Assembly (NCBI GenBank): GCA_027062145.1
Contig: JAMOTX010000123.1
Coordinates: 1-20,386, forward strand
Origin: Candidatus Altimarinota bacterium
GTDB lineage: Bacteria; Patescibacteriota; Gracilibacteria; BD1-5; UBA6164
DNA: 20,386 nt
Reading direction: 5' to 3'
Of this stretch, positions 17,652 through 20,386 are shown piece after piece. Below the pieces are notes generated by a model, which searched no databases, had not been told where the DNA came from, and was given only the letters and a program-made list of their open reading frames with translations. The position numbers and the translations under genes were made by a program. Each line of letters begins with the position of its first letter. Positions within the stretch are counted from its first letter, which is position 1.

Positions 17652-17679
17652 ATTCTATTAAAAAACTTTCTTAAGTCAA
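17652..17679 (-). promoter_or_regulatory. Promoter of the tRNA cluster
   Basis: On the minus strand, TTGACT (complement of 17674-17679), 16 bases, then TAGAAT (complement of 17652-17657), about 28 bases before the tRNA-Gly 5' end. It is the best sigma-70-like -35/-10 pair in the window, as expected for stable RNA. Confidence 0.65.
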
Positions 17680-17702
17680 AACTTTTTTTGATATTTTTTG
17701 AT

Positions 17703-17736
17703 AAAAAAAACAAATAGCTTTATTTTGCTATTTGTT
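17703..17736 (-). terminator. Terminator of folD
   Basis: Stem AACAAATAGC / GCTATTTGTT with an 8-base loop; on the minus strand it is followed by a long T run (complement of 17703-17710). It lies 3 bases past the folD stop. Confidence 0.82.
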
Positions 17737-17738
17737 AA

Positions 17739-18563
17739 TTATTTTTTATAAGATTTTAATGTATTTTTCATAAGCATTGCTACTGTTAATGCTCATACTC
17801 ATCCAGGAACAGGAGTTATTTTATGTCATGAATTATTTATTGAATCAGTTTCAGCATCTCAAAATATTTCGTTATCAATTACTGTAAATCAAACATCTAT
17901 TATAATGCTTCATTTTTTAAGCATATTTTCTTTTAATAATCATGGTTTTCATACTGCAACTATTACTATATCAGCTTTTTTTGTAAATTCTGTTATATCT
18001 TTAGTTTTACTATTACATGAAGTAACAGTTGCTCAAGCATTTATTAATAATGCAGTTATAGGTTTTCATACAATATTACTTCTTCATATAACACATACAT
18101 TTTTTCATACTAAATCTATATATTCTGATTCAAATATGTTCATTATTCATGCTGGTGTGCAGGGAATAAGTCATGTGTCATCTCATATTAAAATTTTTCA
18201 TTGGTTAATTGGATGAAATCAATCAACATCTTTTTCTGGCAAAATAGAATTTAATACACTATTTTCATTTATGTGTTTTGGTAATGGTAGTTGAACTATA
18301 TATCAACTAATATTTTTATCTTTATTAAAATCAGAAACTATCTTTAATAATTCATTTTCATTTATATTTTCATCTAATTTTATTAACTTAAAATCAATTC
18401 ATGTATAGTCTGCCCATTTTTGTTTTTGTTTTATATATCTTATACTTGCAGAATTTGATCATACTAAAATAGCTCACAAACAAGGTTTTGTTTCTAAAAG
18501 GGATACTTTAGCTTTTATCTTATCATATATATTTAATGCTATTTCTTTTCAATCTATTATCAT
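17739..18563 (-). CDS. folD: Bifunctional methylenetetrahydrofolate dehydrogenase/methenyltetrahydrofolate cyclohydrolase
   Basis: A 274-residue FolD, interconverting methylene-, methenyl- and formyl-tetrahydrofolate in the cytoplasm; slightly short for the family (about 280-300). Near the N-terminus is LGAILVGSNSASIRYIKQKQKWADYTGI, with the Tyr and Lys of the active site (Y-x3-K). The middle has the signatures GYIVQLPLPKHI and PEKDVDGFHPIN, then LIPCTPAGI. The C-terminal half is the NAD(P) Rossmann domain. The protein ends in a segment like the usual AxMLxxNT (AMLMKNT). Read on the minus strand, TGA again falls on Gly, for instance LVGSNS and TPAGI. Transcribed towards the tRNA cluster and divergent from the 18678 gene. 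Confidence 0.94.
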
Positions 18564-18677
18564 AATTTTTTGTTAGTTATTTATATAATAATATTTATTA
18601 TTATTTTTAATACAATATTTTTTGTTTTATTACTTATTTCAATTATTATAATTATATATTATTTAAATATATAAAAT
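18564..18677. promoter_or_regulatory. Divergent intergenic region between folD and the membrane-anchored unknown
   Basis: 114 bases of almost pure A/T that must hold promoters for both flanking genes. Several TATAAT-like hexamers occur on both strands, and none can be singled out. No TTAAG box. Confidence 0.35.
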
Positions 18678-19523
18678 ATGAGTAATAGATTATTATGAAT
18701 ATTGATACTATTATGATTTATTTGATTTTGATATATTTATTATCATTTAAATTATTTACCAAATAGAGATCAAGAAGCTAAATTATTTTTAGCAAATGAA
18801 TTAAAAATAAAACAAGCAGAAGAAAAAGAAAAAAATAAAATAAAATTGTTAAGAATAAATACTAATAATATTATTTCTAATAAAGATAAGATAAGAAATC
18901 TTATTGAATCAGAAAAATACTATAAATTAATTAATTTAAATAATTGATGAAAAATTTATTGTACAAAAAATGATTCAAAAATTGAAATATTTTATAATGA
19001 TATTAAAGTAGGGATATTTGATTTGGTATTAGAAAATGAAATAAATATTCAAGAAATATTTTGAGATGAAAATGACTTATATATTAAATTAAGAAATAAT
19101 AATTATTTTTTTGATATAAGTAAAAAGAAATTATCTACAATTGATATAAAAGTTGTTATAAATTATATAAAAAAATGAAATGCTAATAATTTAATATTAG
19201 TTACTAATAAATGAAGTACTATTTATAATTTAGTAAATAAAAAAATAAAATATTTTTCATATTTTAATGATTATGTTTTTTTTGAAAAATGATATATATG
19301 ATTAGTTAAACCAATAGATTTAAATATATTAAATAACTTATGATATAAAGCTGAGTGAAATAATTTAATAGTATACTATAATCCTTTTTCTAAAGTAAAA
19401 AAAATATTATTTAAAATTGAATGAAATGTAAATAAGATTTATACTAAAAATAATAGTGTTTATTTAGAGAGTAATAATTGAGAAATATACGAATTAAATA
19501 ATATAAAAAAGAACATAGACTAA
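18678..19523 (+). CDS. Membrane-anchored protein of unknown function
   Basis: A 281-residue protein with one N-terminal helix (about 4-24) and a long extracytoplasmic part. A charged, coiled-coil-like stretch (about 34-60, Lys/Glu/Asn-rich) leads to a domain of about 200 residues built from short beta-like repeats (for example NNLILVTNKGSTIYNLVNKK, GYIGLVKPIDLN, NLIVYYNPFSKVKKILFKIEG). The alternation of hydrophobic strands, Gly turns and Asn/Lys loops suggests a beta-propeller-like fold; this is inference. A single Cys (YCTKN). Family not recognised. Ends in a bidirectional terminator shared with ssb. Confidence 0.78.
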
Positions 19524-19541
19524 TCTATGTTCTTTTTTTAT
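19506..19541. terminator. Bidirectional terminator between the membrane-anchored unknown and ssb
   Basis: An 11-bp stem AAGAACATAGA / TCTATGTTCTT with a CTAA loop, flanked by A-run and T-run. The loop holds the plus-strand stop codon; the T-run touches the ssb stop on the other strand. Confidence 0.85.
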
Positions 19542-19978
19542 TAAAATGGAATATCTTCAATTGAAATTTCCTCCTCTGCTTTAGGAGATGATTTTTTTAC
19601 TGCAGCTGAATTATTAGTTCATGATTTTGAACTAAGTGATTCTGAATCAGTCTTTGAATCAAGCATTATCATATTTTCTCATACAATTTCTGTTTTGTAT
19701 CTTTTAGTTCCGTCTTGAGCTTCCCAACTTCTAGTTTGTAATCTTCATTCAATAAATAATTTAGATCATTTATTTAAGTATTTATCAGCAATTTCTGCTA
19801 ATTTACCCCATAATACTACATTATGAAATTCTACTTGTTCTTGTTTCATTCAACTAGAATCAGTCCAATTTCTATTAGTAGCAATTGAAAAACTCATTAC
19901 ATTTTGTCCATTTGGAGTTTGTTTTAATTCCAAATCTTGCGTAATTCTACCTATAATTTGCGCTTTGTTTAAATCCAT
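19541..19978 (-). CDS. ssb: Single-stranded DNA-binding protein
   Basis: A 145-residue SSB, which coats single-stranded DNA in replication and repair. The OB fold is clear: NKAQIIGRITQDLELKQTPNG, FSIATNRNWTD, VEFHNVVLWGKLAEIADKYL, KGSKLFIEGRLQTRSWEAQDG, RYKTEIVGENMIML. A low-complexity Ser/Lys/Ala linker leads to the acidic tip ending in EDIPF, the conserved peptide that binds partner proteins. Both TGG tryptophans and TGA glycines occur, at the positions the family requires. It converges on the upstream plus-strand gene. Confidence 0.96.
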
Positions 19979-20227
19979 AGTTATATTGTTAGTATGGTAA
20001 AATATATGTATAAGATAAAGTATTTTAAACTTAAATCTTATATATATTATAATTATTTATTTATAAATGCAAAAGTTTTATAAATAAAGTATATAAAAGG
20101 AGTATATTACTAACTATAAAAATAGTAATAGTCAAGCTAAAATGTATAAAATCATGTATTCATTATTTTGATTATATGTGTTTAATGTGATATTATTTAT
20201 TAAATAACTACTTTGTAAACAATTATT
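19979..20227. other. Intergenic region between ssb and the 3' exported protein
   Basis: 249 bases, mostly A/T, holding the divergent promoters of the two flanking genes, which I cannot place. GTATATAAAAGGAG-like and TATAAAT-like stretches occur around 20080-20105. A 21-codon ORF at 20142-20207 would encode a short hydrophobic peptide (MYKIMYSLFGLYVFN and onward), but nothing else supports it. No hairpin terminator or TTAAG box. Confidence 0.4.
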
Positions 20228-20386
20228 ATGTTTAAGAAAATTATACTTACATTTATTCTATTTACTGCTGGAGTTGTATATTCTAATACAATTTTTGCTG
20301 CAAATGAAGAACCAGTCTATACTCAATTTAGAGTTGTAGATGTTTCAACATTTAATGAATTCAGGTATAAAATGACTGATGAATTT
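20228..20386 (+). CDS. Exported protein of unknown function (partial, 5' end)
   Basis: The first 53 codons of a gene cut by the window edge. Residues 1-24 form a classical signal peptide: KK, a hydrophobic core, and an A-x-A-type end (TIFAAN), with cleavage likely after FAA or FA. The mature start EEPVYTQFRVVDVSTFNEFRYK is not enough to name a family. The start is the first ATG in frame and the signal peptide confirms it. Confidence 0.75.
   Translation, partial: MFKKIILTFILFTAGVVYSNTIFAANEEPVYTQFRVVDVSTFNEFRYKMTDEF

Noticed and set aside
2600..17680. Other single TTAAG occurrences (for example near 2606, 4423, 15570 and 17671)
   Set aside because: They lack a second copy at 11 bp and a -10 at the fixed distance, and most lie inside genes.
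17905..18216. Plus-strand ORF of 103 codons
   Set aside because: It is antisense to folD, which is well supported by family motifs; the His/Phe-rich translation is an artefact.
20142..20207. 21-codon ORF between ssb and the 3' exported protein
   Set aside because: Too short and AT-rich to separate from chance; no promoter, terminator or family support. Mentioned in the intergenic entry only.
1..20386. UGA = tryptophan (Mycoplasma-type code 4)
   Set aside because: TGA falls at conserved glycines, not tryptophans, and TGG is used for the conserved tryptophans.
1..20386. Selenocysteine at in-frame TGA codons
   Set aside because: TGA is frequent in every gene and never at positions needing Cys/Sec; redox sites such as GCFWC and CPFC use TGT.
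1..20386. CRISPR arrays, insertion sequences, transposases, phage genes or attachment sites
   Set aside because: No regularly spaced repeats, transposase motifs or duplicated target sites seen; the region reads as ordinary chromosomal genes.

Overview
The window is very AT-rich and cannot be read with the standard code. In frame after frame TGA falls where protein families have an invariant glycine, while TGG still encodes tryptophan and TAA/TAG still end genes. The clearest cases are both Walker A motifs of the ABC-F ATPase, the GGGKGG and GxGNxG motifs of glutamate dehydrogenase, and the GCFWC motif of MsrA. This is genetic code 25 (UGA = glycine), known from the candidate phyla Absconditabacteria (SR1) and Gracilibacteria (BD1-5) of the Candidate Phyla Radiation. 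I cannot tell which of the two it is. All CDS below are translated with UGA = Gly.

Layout. 3-1160: 3' part of a fused ADP-forming acetyl-CoA synthetase. 1235-8761: the most striking block, ten same-strand genes in five transcription units. They are a two-component system (histidine kinase plus OmpR/PhoB-type regulator); two small membrane or exported proteins, the second rich in Met, His and Cys; a DUF4395 membrane protein plus a DsbA-like oxidoreductase; a lipoprotein; and a membrane-anchored MsrA-thioredoxin-MsrB triple fusion followed by CcdA and a flavodoxin-fold quinone reductase. Each of the five units is preceded by the same 31-bp element, TTAAG-N6-TTAAG-N9-TAT(A/T)AT, which looks like a response-regulator direct repeat set at fixed distance from a -10 box. 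I read this as a self-contained envelope redox/metal-stress regulon with its own sensor.

8836-9381: cupin-like protein. 9453-10709: glutamate dehydrogenase. 10789-13958: three uncharacterised proteins, one with a GGDEF-like domain. 14053-15519: ABC-F ATPase. 15554-15949: an ORF interrupted by an early TAA. 16067-17221: alkaline-phosphatase-superfamily phosphodiesterase. 17277-17623 (minus): tRNA genes, transcribed in the order Gly(UCC), Ile(GAU), Pro(UGG). 17739-18563 (minus): folD. 18678-19523: membrane-anchored unknown. 19541-19978 (minus): ssb. 20228-end: start of an exported protein.

How the block may work (inference): the kinase senses envelope stress, possibly copper or an oxidant. The regulator switches on five promoters. 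Their products bind metal, form or isomerise disulfides, and repair oxidised methionines. CcdA would pass electrons across the membrane to the thioredoxin domain inside the Msr fusion. Outside it, the visible metabolism (ADP-forming acetyl-CoA synthetase, glutamate dehydrogenase, FolD) fits a small fermentative genome. There are no mobile elements, CRISPR arrays or rRNA genes. Most transcription units end in an obvious hairpin plus T-tract, and almost no start codon has a Shine-Dalgarno sequence.
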